Part shown: one piece after another, positions 14,943 through 25,700 of the stretch
How the letters are laid out: the number at the start of each line of letters is the position of its first letter
Numbering within the stretch: the stretch's first letter is position 1
Source: Anaerovibrio sp.
Lineage (GTDB): Bacteria > Bacillota > Negativicutes > Selenomonadales > Selenomonadaceae
Assembly: GCF_024697385.1 (NCBI RefSeq)
Contig: NZ_JAILFV010000186.1
Coordinates: 1-37,778 of the forward strand
DNA: 37,778 nt
Reading direction: 5' to 3'
Program-made: the position numbers and the translations under genes
Notes under the pieces: generated by a model
What the model saw: only the letters and a program-made list of their open reading frames with translations
What the model was told of the DNA's origin: nothing
The model's database searches: none

Positions 14943-15899
14943 ATGGCAGAGCAAAACATAAAATCCATGACCGAGAGTGGTTTATTGGCAGCAATAACCA
15001 TAATCACAGCCCTAATCGGTGTTTACTTACCTGTATTGGGAACTGTCGCTATTCTCATATGGCCACTCCCCATACTGATACTGGAGGTTCGCCATGGAAT
15101 GAAGTGGACACTGCTAAGTATTTTGGCCTCCGGCATAATTATGAGCATTCTCATAGAGCCTTTGGCCGCTGTCCGCATGGTTATCGGATTTGCACCACCA
15201 GCTATTGCTTTGGGGTATGGCTTTCGCAACAACCTGCCGGCATCCAAAAACCTGATGCTGTCATTAATGGCGGCTGTTGTAGCAATGCTTTTAGCAATGG
15301 GTATACTTTTTTCTGTCACGGGAATCAACCCCTTTAATATGCAGGTTGACATGTTAAAGGAATCCTTTGAGGCTACCATGTCAGCCTATGAAGCAATGGG
15401 GATCCCTGCTGAACAGGTAGCTGACAGCAAAAGTCAGTTTGAAGTGGCTTTCAGCATGATAACACTTCTGATGCCATTGGTCATCATATGCTCCGGATTA
15501 ATCACAACCTGGATCAACTTTGCCATTGGCGGAAAAGTCCTGAGGCGTTTGGGGCATCCGGTCAGATCATTGCCGGACTTTGAGGAATGGCGCCTTCCAA
15601 AACTCATTATTTATTTCTTTGCATTTTCCCTGATAGGACTGTATTGGGGCAGTGCCAAAAATATAGATATCCTTTACCAAATTTCTCTTAATGTAAATAT
15701 ATTGACTACCTTCGCCGGGTTCATACAGGGAATTGCCATCATGAGCTATTTCCTGCATCACAAAATATCCCGCTGGGTGTTTTGGCTGATTGTAGCCTTT
15801 ATTTTCCTCAATGGTCTTATTGCTCAATTAGTAGCCTTTGTAGGGCTATTCGATATGCTTTTCGATTATCGCAAGCGTTTTGCAAAAAGACAACAATAA
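14943..15899 (+). CDS. yybS: YybS-family (DUF2232) integral membrane protein
   Basis: 318 residues, almost entirely hydrophobic with about eight membrane segments and a basic C-terminus (YRKRFAKRQQ). The family is DUF2232/YybS, of unknown function. It is found in Firmicutes next to gdpP and ribosomal protein genes, and some members resemble the membrane subunit of vitamin transporters. The start is supported by AAGGAG 11 bases upstream. It is the first protein gene after the structured RNA and lies 21 bases before gdpP, whose c-di-AMP phosphodiesterase it may assist in a way not yet known. Confidence 0.85.
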   Translation: MAEQNIKSMTESGLLAAITIITALIGVYLPVLGTVAILIWPLPILILEVRHGMKWTLLSILASGIIMSILIEPLAAVRMVIGFAPPAIALGYGFRNNLPASKNLMLSLMAAVVAMLLAMGILFSVTGINPFNMQVDMLKESFEATMSAYEAMGIPAEQVADSKSQFEVAFSMITLLMPLVIICSGLITTWINFAIGGKVLRRLGHPVRSLPDFEEWRLPKLIIYFFAFSLIGLYWGSAKNIDILYQISLNVNILTTFAGFIQGIAIMSYFLHHKISRWVFWLIVAFIFLNGLIAQLVAFVGLFDMLFDYRKRFAKRQQ

Positions 15900-15920
15900 T
15901 TTAGAATCGAGGTCAAAAAA

Positions 15921-17945
15921 ATGCCAAGAAATCTGAATGCTTTGATTGATATTATCATCATACATTTAGCTGCACTTTTGCTGGTAGTTGTGCTGTTTGT
16001 ATACAATTTTTATATTGGTGCAGCAGCCTTGATGGTATGGCTGGCAACCTTATTTTTTGGTTATGAGCGCTGCCAATATCGCTCAGAGGAATTTGCCCAT
16101 TACTGCCATACAGTAATAAGCAATGTAAATGACGCATCCAATTATGCGATAGACAACCTGCCACTAATAATTGTCCTGGTGGATAAAAGTGGCCGTCTCC
16201 AATGGTTCAACAAGGAATTGGAAAAGCACATAAAACCGGTTCCTGAATATGGAATGTCTGTCACCCAGGGGGAAGATGCATTTTGGCCTGAACTGGATCT
16301 GGACAATATATGGGGGCATAATGGTGAAACTGTATTCATTCATGATAATGTGCACTTCAAGGTGAAATACCGTCCTATTGCCACCAAGGAAGATACCTGT
16401 GGATTAATGGGACTCTATATACTCGATGATTCACCGTATCAGATACTGAAAAGAATTCATGCAAATTCCCGTTCAGTATTAATGTACATACAAATAGACA
16501 ATTATAACGATGTGCTGAATGGATTAAATGATGCCGAGAAAAACCGTTTGATTTTCGAAGCCAATAAATTGATTGATGAGTGGATTATCCACCTGGACGG
16601 TTATATGCGCCGAATAAGTAATGACATGTATATTGCCATTATTGAACGGCGAAATCTCAATGTGGCAATCGAGGAAAAATTTCTCATCCTGGACAAGGTC
16701 CACAATCTCTTTAATACCACCAGCAAGCTTCCCGTCACTTTAAGTATGGGTATATCAGTAGCCGATAAACAAAACTATATAGAACTTGGTCAACAGGCAC
16801 AGGCCATGCTTGATTTGGCCCTGAGCCGTGGTGGTGACCAGGCTGCTATAATGATGGGCAACCAGACCAGCTTTTTCGGAGGAAAGACCAAAGCCCTGGA
16901 AAAGCAGAACAGGGTGAAGGCCAGGGTAATGGCTTCAAATATCAAGGCCTTGATGCAAACCTCTGATGAGATATTTATCATGGGACATCATAACGAAGAT
17001 TTTGATGCCCTGGGTGCCGCAATGGGTATTGCCCGAATGGCAAAAAGTCTGGAAAAACCGGTTCATATAATTCTCAGTGACATGAATGAAGGTATCGGCA
17101 AGATTATTGAGATGCTTTCTACCAGGGAAGAATATACTGATTTATTTATTTCCGAAGATCAACTGCTGAATATAACAGCACAAAATCCTGTACTGTTCGT
17201 AGTTGATACTTCCGTTCCACATATTACCGCTGCCCCGGATATGCTGAACCGTATTGAACAGATTGTGGTTATTGATCATCACCGTCGCAGTGAAAATTAC
17301 ATCAAAAACACCAAAATCACATATCTGGAAACGGCTACCAGTTCCACCAGTGAACTGGTAACAGAGCTGCTGATGTATTTCAGTGAAGATTTGCGTTTGA
17401 CCAGGATAGAGGCTATAGCTTTATATTCAGGAATATTGGTTGATACCAAAAACTTTGCTGTTCAGGTAGGCGTCAGGACCTTTGAAGCTGCAGCATATCT
17501 GCGCCGCTGGGGAGCCGACCTGGTTGCAATACGGCAGCTGTTCCGAACTGATTTTGATACGGAGGTCGCTGAGGCAAAGGCAAAGGCCAATGCTACCATG
17601 TTGGCAAATGGACTGATTATAACAAAATGTCCGGATACCATGCCAAACATTCAGGTAGTAGCTGCACAGGTAGCTGATTCCATGCTCAGGATCGAAAATG
17701 TTCGTGTCAGCATAGTAGTCTTCCAGCTGAAACCAAATACTGTTGGAATCAGCGCCCGTTCCAGTGGGGAAATAAATGTTCAGGTCATCATGGAACACTT
17801 TAATGGTGGTGGCCACCAAAATGTAGCCGGTACCCAAATTACGGATATTGCACTGGATGATGTTTACAACCAGGTGTTGGAATTCACACAAAATTTCATA
17901 GAGGAGTATGATCAAAATGAAAGTGATATTACAGAAGGACATTAA
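15921..17945 (+). CDS. gdpP: membrane-bound c-di-AMP phosphodiesterase GdpP
   Basis: 674 residues. Two membrane helices (about 10-48) are followed by a PAS-like domain (75-170), a degenerate GGDEF domain (180-312) and a DHH/DHHA1 phosphodiesterase (345-660). The GGDEF signature is reduced to S-R-G-G-D-Q, so cyclase activity is not expected. The phosphodiesterase motifs are intact: G-H-H-N-E-D-F-D (355-362), V-V-D-T, D-H-H (452-454), Asp508 and G-G-G-H-Q (629-633). It hydrolyses c-di-AMP to pApA and so controls osmolyte and potassium balance. Its last 29 bases overlap rplI in another frame, so the two are translationally close. A trkA-type potassium gene lies at the window end, but not in this operon. 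Confidence 0.95.
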   Translation: MPRNLNALIDIIIIHLAALLLVVVLFVYNFYIGAAALMVWLATLFFGYERCQYRSEEFAHYCHTVISNVNDASNYAIDNLPLIIVLVDKSGRLQWFNKELEKHIKPVPEYGMSVTQGEDAFWPELDLDNIWGHNGETVFIHDNVHFKVKYRPIATKEDTCGLMGLYILDDSPYQILKRIHANSRSVLMYIQIDNYNDVLNGLNDAEKNRLIFEANKLIDEWIIHLDGYMRRISNDMYIAIIERRNLNVAIEEKFLILDKVHNLFNTTSKLPVTLSMGISVADKQNYIELGQQAQAMLDLALSRGGDQAAIMMGNQTSFFGGKTKALEKQNRVKARVMASNIKALMQTSDEIFIMGHHNEDFDALGAAMGIARMAKSLEKPVHIILSDMNEGIGKIIEMLSTREEYTDLFISEDQLLNITAQNPVLFVVDTSVPHITAAPDMLNRIEQIVVIDHHRRSENYIKNTKITYLETATSSTSELVTELLMYFSEDLRLTRIEAIALYSGILVDTKNFAVQVGVRTFEAAAYLRRWGADLVAIRQLFRTDFDTEVAEAKAKANATMLANGLIITKCPDTMPNIQVVAAQVADSMLRIENVRVSIVVFQLKPNTVGISARSSGEINVQVIMEHFNGGGHQNVAGTQITDIALDDVYNQVLEFTQNFIEEYDQNESDITEGH

Positions 17946-18363
17946 AAATGTAGGTAAAAAAGGTGATATTGTAGAGGTTTCCGACGGATACGGCCGCAAC
18001 TTCCTGCTGCCAAAAAAAGCAGCTGTTGAAGCTACCTCCAATAACATAAATGTAGCAAAGGCACAGGCTGGCTCCGCAGCCAGAAAAAAAGCGCAGGATA
18101 CAGACGAAGCCAAGTTAATGGCAGCCCAATTGTCCCAGGTTACTATAAAAATACCTGTAAAAATTGGTGAAAATGGCCGCCTGTTTGGCTCAGTAACCGG
18201 CAAGGATGTCTCAGAAGTGTTAAAAAAACAGCATAATATTGATATCGACAAACGGAAAATCTCCATCAAGGATGAAGTAACCGGTGTCGGTACCTATGAT
18301 GTCATCATAAAGGTACATCCGGAAATCACCAGCACCATAAAGTTGGAAATAATAAAGGGCTGA
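17917..18363 (+). CDS. rplI: 50S ribosomal protein L9
   Basis: 148 residues, the usual length. The N-terminal RNA-binding domain begins MKVILQKDIKNVGKKGD and continues V-S-D-G-Y-G-R-N-F-L-L-P-K, the family signature. A long connecting helix (about 40-75) leads to the C-terminal domain. The start at 17917 is set by GAGGAG at 17901-17906. The in-frame ATG at 17908 is too close to that site. The gene begins inside the end of gdpP and is followed 13 bases later by lonC. Confidence 0.97.
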   Translation: MKVILQKDIKNVGKKGDIVEVSDGYGRNFLLPKKAAVEATSNNINVAKAQAGSAARKKAQDTDEAKLMAAQLSQVTIKIPVKIGENGRLFGSVTGKDVSEVLKKQHNIDIDKRKISIKDEVTGVGTYDVIIKVHPEITSTIKLEIIKG

Positions 18364-18376
18364 TGCAGGTGCTATT

Positions 18377-20347
18377 ATGAAAAACTTTTTTTCTAAACTT
18401 CTGAACTTAAAAACAGAGGACAAAGAGGCTGATGTAGCAGCTGCGAAAAATGCATTGTCCAAGGAGCTCCCACCCAAGGATGAGCTGGACAGAAAAGTCG
18501 ATGCGCTGTTCAGCCTGCTTGTAGACTATTATGGATCAGACCGACTGGTAATAAAGGCAGGAAAGATGGATGCCCTGCAATATATACGCTCACCCGAACG
18601 AGGTGAGCGTATACTGGCTTTACAGAGAATTATCAGCGATAATCCCACCATCAAGGACATCCCAAGCGATGATGAAGCTTCGGAAATTCTGGACAGACTT
18701 ACCGAGCAATTCTCTGACATCCTTGCCAGACGCTCTGTAGAGGATGATCTGGAAAAAAAGGTTGCTGAACGCCTGGAGGAAAATCATCTCGACTATGTAA
18801 AAGATATCAAGATGCAGCTCCTGAAGGAAGAGAAAAAAAATATTGAATCTCCCCTGGAACAAAAAAAGAGAGAGCAACTGGAAAAACTTGAGGAAATCAG
18901 CCTGACCCAATCGGTGATGGAGCTTTTACGCCCAACCTCTACCGATGAAATAGTTGGTCAATCCAGAGCTGTTGATTCGCTGCTGGCAAAGCTGAGCTCC
19001 CCATATCCACAGCATCTTATCCTGTATGGACCACCGGGAGTGGGCAAGACTACTGCTGCCCGGTTGGTACTGGAGGAAGCAAAAAAGCGCCGCCTTTCTC
19101 CTTTTGCGGAGGATGCGCCTTTTATTGAAACTGACGGAACCACTCTGCGCTGGGATCCACGGGATATGACCAACCCGCTCCTTGGCTCCGTTCATGATCC
19201 AATTTATCAAGGTGCCAGGAAAGACCTGGCCGATGTGGGCATTCCTGAACCAAAACCTGGTCTGGTCACTGATGCCCATGGTGGCATTTTATTTATTGAT
19301 GAAATAGGCGAAATGGATATGATGCTGCAAAACAAGCTGCTAAAAATCCTGGAAGACAAGCGCGCCTACTTTGAATCTGCATATTATGACCCGGCAGACG
19401 ACAAAATTCCTCCTTATATTAAAAAATTATTTGATGAGGGTGCTCCTGCTGACTTTGTGCTTATTGGTGCTACGACTCGTGAGTCATCACACATCAATCC
19501 GGCTCTCAGGTCCAGATGTGCCGAAATATATTTCGAGCCTCTCACACCAGCCAATATACAGGAAATCATTTCCAATGCAGCAGAAAAATTATCTGCTACC
19601 TTGGGTGATGGGGTTGCCAAATTAATCAGTGAATATACCATTGAAGGCCGTAAAGCCATCAATATACTTGCTGATGCCTACAGCCTTGCACTGGAAAGAA
19701 ATACCTCCGATACAGATAGTCCGGTAGCAATTGAAAAAGCTGATATTTACAAGGTAGCTCAGGTCAGTCGTCTCAGTCCTTATATTACAAAAAAGGCCTC
19801 TGACCGCATGGAAATAGGCCATATCTTTGGCTTGGGTGTTGCAGGCTTTCTGGGATCGGTAATCGAAATCGAAGCCATTGCCTTTAAAGCCAGGGAGGAA
19901 GGAAAGGGTACTGTACGCTTTAATGAAACAGCCGGCAGCATGGCCAAGGATTCCGTTTTCAATGCTGCCTCTGTTATTCGCATGCTCACCGGCAAGGACA
20001 TGCACGATTATGATATCCACATCAATGTAATCGGCGGTGGTAACATTGATGGGCCCAGTGCCGGTACAGCTATTTTGACAGCTATCCTTTCAGCCATTAC
20101 AAGGCGCCCTATACGCCAGGACACTGCCATAACAGGGGAAATTTCCCTCCACGGCAAGGTACGGCCTGTTGGTGGAGTTTTTGAAAAGGCCTATGGAGCC
20201 AAGCAGGCAGGCATTATTAACCTGATTATTCCCGCCGAAAACGAAAAGGATATCCCAAAGAATCACCTTGGCTTAAACATTCATACTGTAAAAACTGCCA
20301 AGGAGGCCTTTGAATTATTATTGGGTCCTGAGGAGCAGACTGATTAA
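18377..20347 (+). CDS. lonC: LonC-type ATP-dependent protease
   Basis: 656 residues. The N-terminal 180 residues are a charged helical region rather than the LAN domain of LonA. The AAA+ module has Walker A G-P-P-G-V-G-K-T (218-225) and Walker B I-L-F-I-D-E-I (304-310). The C-terminal S16 protease has the Ser-Lys dyad: Ser561 in D-G-P-S-A-G and Lys604 in F-E-K-A-Y-G-A-K. This layout matches LonC, a soluble Lon-like protease first described in thermophiles and sporeformers (the spore_lon_C group). Some LonC have a weakened Walker A, but here it looks intact. Its place between rplI and dnaB is common in Negativicutes and related Firmicutes (from memory). Confidence 0.88.
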   Translation: MKNFFSKLLNLKTEDKEADVAAAKNALSKELPPKDELDRKVDALFSLLVDYYGSDRLVIKAGKMDALQYIRSPERGERILALQRIISDNPTIKDIPSDDEASEILDRLTEQFSDILARRSVEDDLEKKVAERLEENHLDYVKDIKMQLLKEEKKNIESPLEQKKREQLEKLEEISLTQSVMELLRPTSTDEIVGQSRAVDSLLAKLSSPYPQHLILYGPPGVGKTTAARLVLEEAKKRRLSPFAEDAPFIETDGTTLRWDPRDMTNPLLGSVHDPIYQGARKDLADVGIPEPKPGLVTDAHGGILFIDEIGEMDMMLQNKLLKILEDKRAYFESAYYDPADDKIPPYIKKLFDEGAPADFVLIGATTRESSHINPALRSRCAEIYFEPLTPANIQEIISNAAEKLSATLGDGVAKLISEYTIEGRKAINILADAYSLALERNTSDTDSPVAIEKADIYKVAQVSRLSPYITKKASDRMEIGHIFGLGVAGFLGSVIEIEAIAFKAREEGKGTVRFNETAGSMAKDSVFNAASVIRMLTGKDMHDYDIHINVIGGGNIDGPSAGTAILTAILSAITRRPIRQDTAITGEISLHGKVRPVGGVFEKAYGAKQAGIINLIIPAENEKDIPKNHLGLNIHTVKTAKEAFELLLGPEEQTD

Positions 20348-20380
20348 CATTTAGTTTTCTGCTCTGCCTAAAACTAAATG
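20348..20380 (+). terminator. 11-bp hairpin between lonC and dnaB
   Basis: CATTTAGTTTT (20348-20358) and AAAACTAAATG (20370-20380) pair perfectly around an 11-base loop. It begins on the base after the lonC stop codon, and its 3' arm abuts the dnaB ribosome binding site (GGAGAG from 20380). No T-run follows. It could protect the lonC mRNA end, or modulate dnaB translation. Confidence 0.45.
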
Positions 20381-20395
20381 GAGAGAAGAATTATC

Positions 20396-21733
20396 ATGCA
20401 AAACATAGATCGGATGCCCCCACAAAATATTGACGCCGAGCAGGCAGTATTAGGGGCTATGCTAATAAAAAAGGATGCTATTGCTGAAGTCTCCCAGATT
20501 CTGAAGCCTGAGGATTTCTACCGCGATGCACATAAAATAATATATAAAGCTATGTTGGCACTGTTTAACAAAAATGAACCGGCAGATATTGTTACTGTGA
20601 CCAATTACCTGGATAAGGACAACAACCTGGATAAGGTGGGCGGTATTACCTTTGTCACTGCTTTGGCCAATATGGTGCCCACGGCAGCCAATGTCACCTA
20701 CCATGCCAATATCGTAAGGGAAAAGGCCGATTTAAGGCACCTTATCAATACAGCAACAGATATTGCCGGCATGGCATATGAAGCATCAGATGATGTAACG
20801 GATGTCATTGATAAATCAGAAAAAATGATCATGGAGGTCGCACATCGGCAAAATGTCAATGATTTTACTCCTATGAAGGAGATTGTCATTGAAACATTCG
20901 ATAAAATCAATGTACTCTACGAATCAAAAGGAGGCCTGACCGGCATTCCTTCCGGCTTTATGGATCTCGATAGCCTGACCTCAGGGTTACAGGCATCTGA
21001 CCTGATTCTGGTGGCAGCCCGCCCAAGTATGGGAAAAACGGCCTTTACATTAAATATTGCTGCCAATGTAGCCATAAAATCCAGGAAGAATGTTGCCTTT
21101 TTCTCCCTGGAAATGTCAAAACAGCAGCTTGTGCAGCGTATGCTCTGTTCAGAGGGTGGCATTGATTCACAAAAGCTGAAAAATGGTGACCTGAATGAAC
21201 AGGACTGGGCAAAGCTGATGAATACTGCCGACAAAGTATCATCAGCTCCTATATATATTGATGATACTGCAGGCATCACCATTACTGAGCTTCGCTCCAA
21301 GGCTCGTCGCTTAAAGGCCGAACATGGCCTTGACCTGATTATAATAGATTATTTACAGCTCATGCAGGGAAGAACCGGCAAGGGGGGCAATGATAACCGA
21401 CAACAGGAAATCTCTGAGATTTCCCGTTCCCTAAAGGCCGTGGCCAGGGAACTGAATGTCCCGGTAATCGCCTTATCACAGCTAAGCCGCAGTGTAGAAA
21501 GCCGCCAGGTAAAGCGTCCTATGCTGAGTGATTTGCGTGAATCAGGATCACTGGAGCAGGATGCTGACATTGTAATGTTCCTATACCGCGAGGATTACTA
21601 CGATCCAGAAACCATAAACAAAAATATAACCGAAATCATCGTAGCAAAACATCGTAACGGCCCTGTTGATACGGTAAAACTGGTCTTCCAGAAGCAATTC
21701 ACAAAATTTCAGGATCTGTCCAATAGACAATAA
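20396..21733 (+). CDS. dnaB: replicative DNA helicase DnaB
   Basis: 445 residues. The N-terminal DnaB domain begins PPQNIDAEQAVLGAML. The RecA-like C-terminal domain has Walker A A-R-P-S-M-G-K-T, the Walker B region LIIIDYLQLM and the arginine-finger region S-D-L-R-E-S-G-S-L-E-Q-D-A-D. It forms the hexameric ring that unwinds DNA at the replication fork. The start at 20396 follows GGAGAGAAG at good spacing. An in-frame ATG at 20378 overlaps the ribosome binding site and is rejected. It is the last gene of the operon. Confidence 0.97.
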   Translation: MQNIDRMPPQNIDAEQAVLGAMLIKKDAIAEVSQILKPEDFYRDAHKIIYKAMLALFNKNEPADIVTVTNYLDKDNNLDKVGGITFVTALANMVPTAANVTYHANIVREKADLRHLINTATDIAGMAYEASDDVTDVIDKSEKMIMEVAHRQNVNDFTPMKEIVIETFDKINVLYESKGGLTGIPSGFMDLDSLTSGLQASDLILVAARPSMGKTAFTLNIAANVAIKSRKNVAFFSLEMSKQQLVQRMLCSEGGIDSQKLKNGDLNEQDWAKLMNTADKVSSAPIYIDDTAGITITELRSKARRLKAEHGLDLIIIDYLQLMQGRTGKGGNDNRQQEISEISRSLKAVARELNVPVIALSQLSRSVESRQVKRPMLSDLRESGSLEQDADIVMFLYREDYYDPETINKNITEIIVAKHRNGPVDTVKLVFQKQFTKFQDLSNRQ

Positions 21734-21750
21734 CATATGTAAATTCTCCT

Positions 21751-21777
21751 CCCCCATCCAACAGATGGGGGATTTTT
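21751..21777 (+). terminator. terminator of the yybS-dnaB operon
   Basis: CCCCCATC (21751-21758), loop CAACA, GATGGGGG (21764-21771), then ATTTTT. It is the strongest terminator in this half of the window. Confidence 0.9.
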
Positions 21778-21853
21778 GCAGGAATTATAAAAGGATTTCT
21801 AGAATATAAAAAAATAATTAGCGTTAATTTGCCTCAAACAGAAAGGGAAAAAC

Positions 21854-22639
21854 ATGATGAAAACAATTCTTTTGGTACATAAGGGAAAATCCTTTATGGT
21901 AGGAACTATCACTAAAAATCTAATCGAGGACAACTACCAGGTTGTAGAGGTCCAACCCACAATAGATGAAATAAAACAGCACAAGGATAATGTTGACCTG
22001 ATTTTATTGTATCTTGGCGATTATGTGGATGACATTACCAACGCCCTGGTTTATCTGAAGGATATCTGCACTGAGGAGGACAAGCTCCTCATGGTAATCG
22101 GCACTGCTTCAGAAATCAAAACAGCACAGGGTACTATCCCTGCCGCCTTAATAGCCTCAACCTTTGAGCGACCATTTGATATGAAGAAAATGGTGGCACA
22201 GGCGGATTGGTTGCTGAAGGCCAATGATGATCTGGCCCGTCGCAAAAGCATCCTCCTGGTTGATGATGACGGCACCTTTCTGAAGATGGTCAAGGATTGG
22301 CTATCCACTAAATATCGGGTGACGATAGTAACTTCAGGCACCCAGGCCCTGATGTACATCGCTGATAACACACCTGATTTAATCCTGTTGGATTATGAAA
22401 TGCCTGTTACCTCCGGCCCACAAGTGCTGGAAATGATCAGGAGCGAATCAAAGGTAGATTCCATTCCTGTGATATTTCTCACCGGGAAGGATGATCCGGA
22501 AAGCGTCATGAAGGTGTTGGCCCTAAAGCCTGACGGATATCTGCTAAAAAGCCTGGACCGCTTGCAGCTCATAGGAGCTGTTGATGAATTTTTCGATAAA
22601 CAAAAATATAAAAAGCTGCACGACTCCAATGTACTGTAA
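21854..22639 (+). CDS. tandem-receiver response regulator without output domain
   Basis: 261 residues with two receiver-like domains and no DNA-binding or enzymatic output domain. The second (residues 131-250) is canonical: D137-D138-D139 acidic pocket, phospho-acceptor Asp180 in L-I-L-L-D-Y-E-M-P, Thr in FLTGKDD and Lys in GYLLKSL. The first (3-122) keeps the fold pattern, but the phospho-acceptor position is Tyr53 (LILLYLGD), so it should not be phosphorylated. It precedes the FIST hybrid kinase by 75 bases on the same strand and is its likely partner. It starts a new unit after the dnaB terminator, with AAAGGG as ribosome binding site. Output must be through protein contact. Confidence 0.8.
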   Translation: MMKTILLVHKGKSFMVGTITKNLIEDNYQVVEVQPTIDEIKQHKDNVDLILLYLGDYVDDITNALVYLKDICTEEDKLLMVIGTASEIKTAQGTIPAALIASTFERPFDMKKMVAQADWLLKANDDLARRKSILLVDDDGTFLKMVKDWLSTKYRVTIVTSGTQALMYIADNTPDLILLDYEMPVTSGPQVLEMIRSESKVDSIPVIFLTGKDDPESVMKVLALKPDGYLLKSLDRLQLIGAVDEFFDKQKYKKLHDSNVL

Positions 22640-22714
22640 TCCAGGATAACTATACCAAAAATCATGCCCATATTTGTCAATGACTGTGTTTCCATATCCT
22701 AAGGAGAAATACTT

Positions 22715-25700
22715 ATGCTGCAAAAAAAATATATTTTTTTTAAAAACTACGATGGGGAGCCAGAGAAATGGCAGGATTTTTCCCGGACAGTACAGGATAT
22801 AAAAGCCACTTTTGATTCCATTGGTGGTTCTTCGTTGTATATTCATCTTATCTGCTACAGTCTTGACCACGAATTACTTGATAAGGTACAGAAATGCATA
22901 CATTCAGTTTTGCCACAGGCTGTATTAACCGGTATTTCGGAAATAATATTTTTCCAAAAAACAAAAAACAGCTATATGGTCATGAGTGTCAATTACTTCC
23001 AACAGGCCAAAATAAAGCTGCTGACTTATGACGAATGTTCAAAGGATGATGTTACCTGGAGTTCCAATGTGTCAAAGGAGATAGCTGCCTGTCCGGATGC
23101 CAAGGCAGTGGGTGTATACTGCAGCTGTATGAACCCGGAATTCATTCATTTTTTCAACAGGCTGACAAAGGAGAATGACCATCTTTTATTCTTTGGTTCG
23201 GCAACAAATGTGTTTAAGAATATCACTGACATTCCAACAAACCAGAAGAATTTGGCCCTGCTGAATCTCAAGGATTATCACAAGCCCTTTGTCATAGGCA
23301 ATCAATTATATAATCATGGGATAGTTATGGTTATTTTTTACGGTTCAGAACTAGATGTACATGGTGATTATGTGCTGGGCTGGAAGCCTCTTGGCAAGGC
23401 ACTGACCATAACAAAAACTGCTGCCATAAATTGTATCACAAAACTAAATGATATGCCGGCAACAGAAATATATCATCATTATTTGAATGTACTCCCGGAT
23501 GATAATTTTGTATTTAACATAGCAGAATTTCCGTTGGCCGTAGAACGAAACGGTTGTCTGATTGCCTGGGTACCTATCGGGCATGATGACCAAAAACGAT
23601 TATATTTCAATGGCGATGTCTATGATGGTGAAACCATCCGACTCACCTATGGTGTCCACAATGAAATGATCCAGGAAACAGCCCGTATCAGCCGAAGGAT
23701 GTGCAGCTTTGCTCCTGATGGCATTTTCTTATCAGTCTGTTCCAGCCGGGTACTGTTTTTACAGGAACTTGCCAACAAGGAATTGGATTATTACCGTGAA
23801 TTTGCTCCAGAGTTGGTATCAAATTATGGCTCCGCTGAAATCTACCACCACCAAGGAAAGGGTGGCATTTTAAACTGTGCGTTGATTTCAGTAGGCTTCC
23901 GGGAAGGTCCTATCAAAAATCCGGACAGCTGCAATATCCCGGTGCAGACCATGGATACATATAACATTATACCTTTGGCAAACCGCATGGCTACATTTTT
24001 GGATGCGATGGCACAGGAACTAACGCAATCCAATGAGGAATTAAAGATTATGGCCAAAACGGCTGATGCCGCCAATCAGGCAAAAAGCGATTTCCTGTCC
24101 AATATGAGCCATGAAATTCGCACCCCTATAAATGCCATATTGGGAATGGATGAAATGATTCTACGGGAGGCAACTGATCCAACTATTCTTGAATATGCCC
24201 AAAATATCGCTTCTGCAGGTAATACACTCCTTAATTTAATTAATGATGTTCTGGATTTTTCCAAAATTGAAGCCGGCAAATTAGAAATACTGCCTACTGA
24301 ATATGCTCCAAGCTCATTATTAAATGATTTGGTAAACATGATTTCCCTGCGGGCAGCTAAAAAGAACCTTGCCTTCAATGTCGATGCCGCCCCGGACCTC
24401 CCATGTATGTTAGTGGGAGATGAATTACGAATCCGCCAGATAATTACCAATTTACTTACCAATGCAGTTAAATATACCCCAGAGGGAACTGTTACCCTTA
24501 CCATAAAATGGGAAAAACTGACTGACAAGGACATATCATTGAAGGTTGCCGTCACTGACACAGGCATAGGCATTAAAAAGGAGGATATTTCAAAACTTTT
24601 CGAGGCCTTTAAAAGAATTGAAGAAGAGCGTAACCGCACTATTGAAGGTACAGGCTTGGGCATAAATATATCACAAAGACTGCTAAACATGATGGGCAGC
24701 ACTCTGGAAGTGGACAGTACATATGGAGAAGGCTCCTGCTTCTATTTCACTGTGAAACAACAGGTGATTAACTGGGCTCCAATGGGTGATTATAATGAGG
24801 CCTATCATCAGTCCCAGGCCAATGCTTCACATAACCAGCAAACCTTTATTGCACCAGATGCAAATATTTTAGTAGTAGATGACACTGAAATGAATCTGAC
24901 GGTAATAAAAGGCCTGCTAAAACGCACAAAAATACAAGTAGATACAGCTGTCAGTGGTTATGAGTGTCTAAAGCTTACACAAAAAAAATCCTATGATTTA
25001 ATCTTCCTTGATCATAGGATGCCTGGAATGGATGGTATCGAAACTCTAAATGAACTAAAAAAATTTAATGACAGTCCGAATATCCATACCCCAATTGTTG
25101 CACTGACTGCCAATGCAGTTGCCGGAGCAGCTGAAATGTATATACAGGCCGGCTTTGATGCCTATATGACAAAGCCTATAGACAGCAGAAAACTCGATCA
25201 ATGCCTGATGGATTATTTGCCGGAATCAAAGGTCCTCACTCAAGTTGAAGCCCTTGAAGAAACCCCGGACACCAATATTCAGCTTCCGAAGTGGCTTATA
25301 TCAGTTCCCGGATTGGACACGGCTGCTGGAATAAAGCACTGTGGCAGCGTCAATGCTTATTTGGATGCTTTAAGGGTATTTGCAGAATCTCTCCCAAGTA
25401 CTTCCCGGGAAATTCAAAGATTTTTCGAGGCCAAGGACTGCCTTAACTACACCACAAAAGTCCATGCCCTGAAAAGTACCGCACGGGTTGCCGGCTGCAC
25501 AGAACTGTCAGAGAAGGCCCGCCGTCTGGAGGATGCAGGAAACAATAAATATCTGGATGAACTGACTACAGACACTCCAATACTGCTGTCTCTCTGCCAG
25601 AATTACATCAATGCACTAAAACCATTGATCCAAAAAGATACTGCCACTGAAGAAGAAAAGATACCTATCAGTGATGAAGAATTGACCGAGGCCTGGCAAA

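Noticed and set aside
17427-18269. 280-codon minus-strand frame across gdpP and rplI
   Set aside because: It runs antisense over two certain genes and owes its length to codon bias of those genes.
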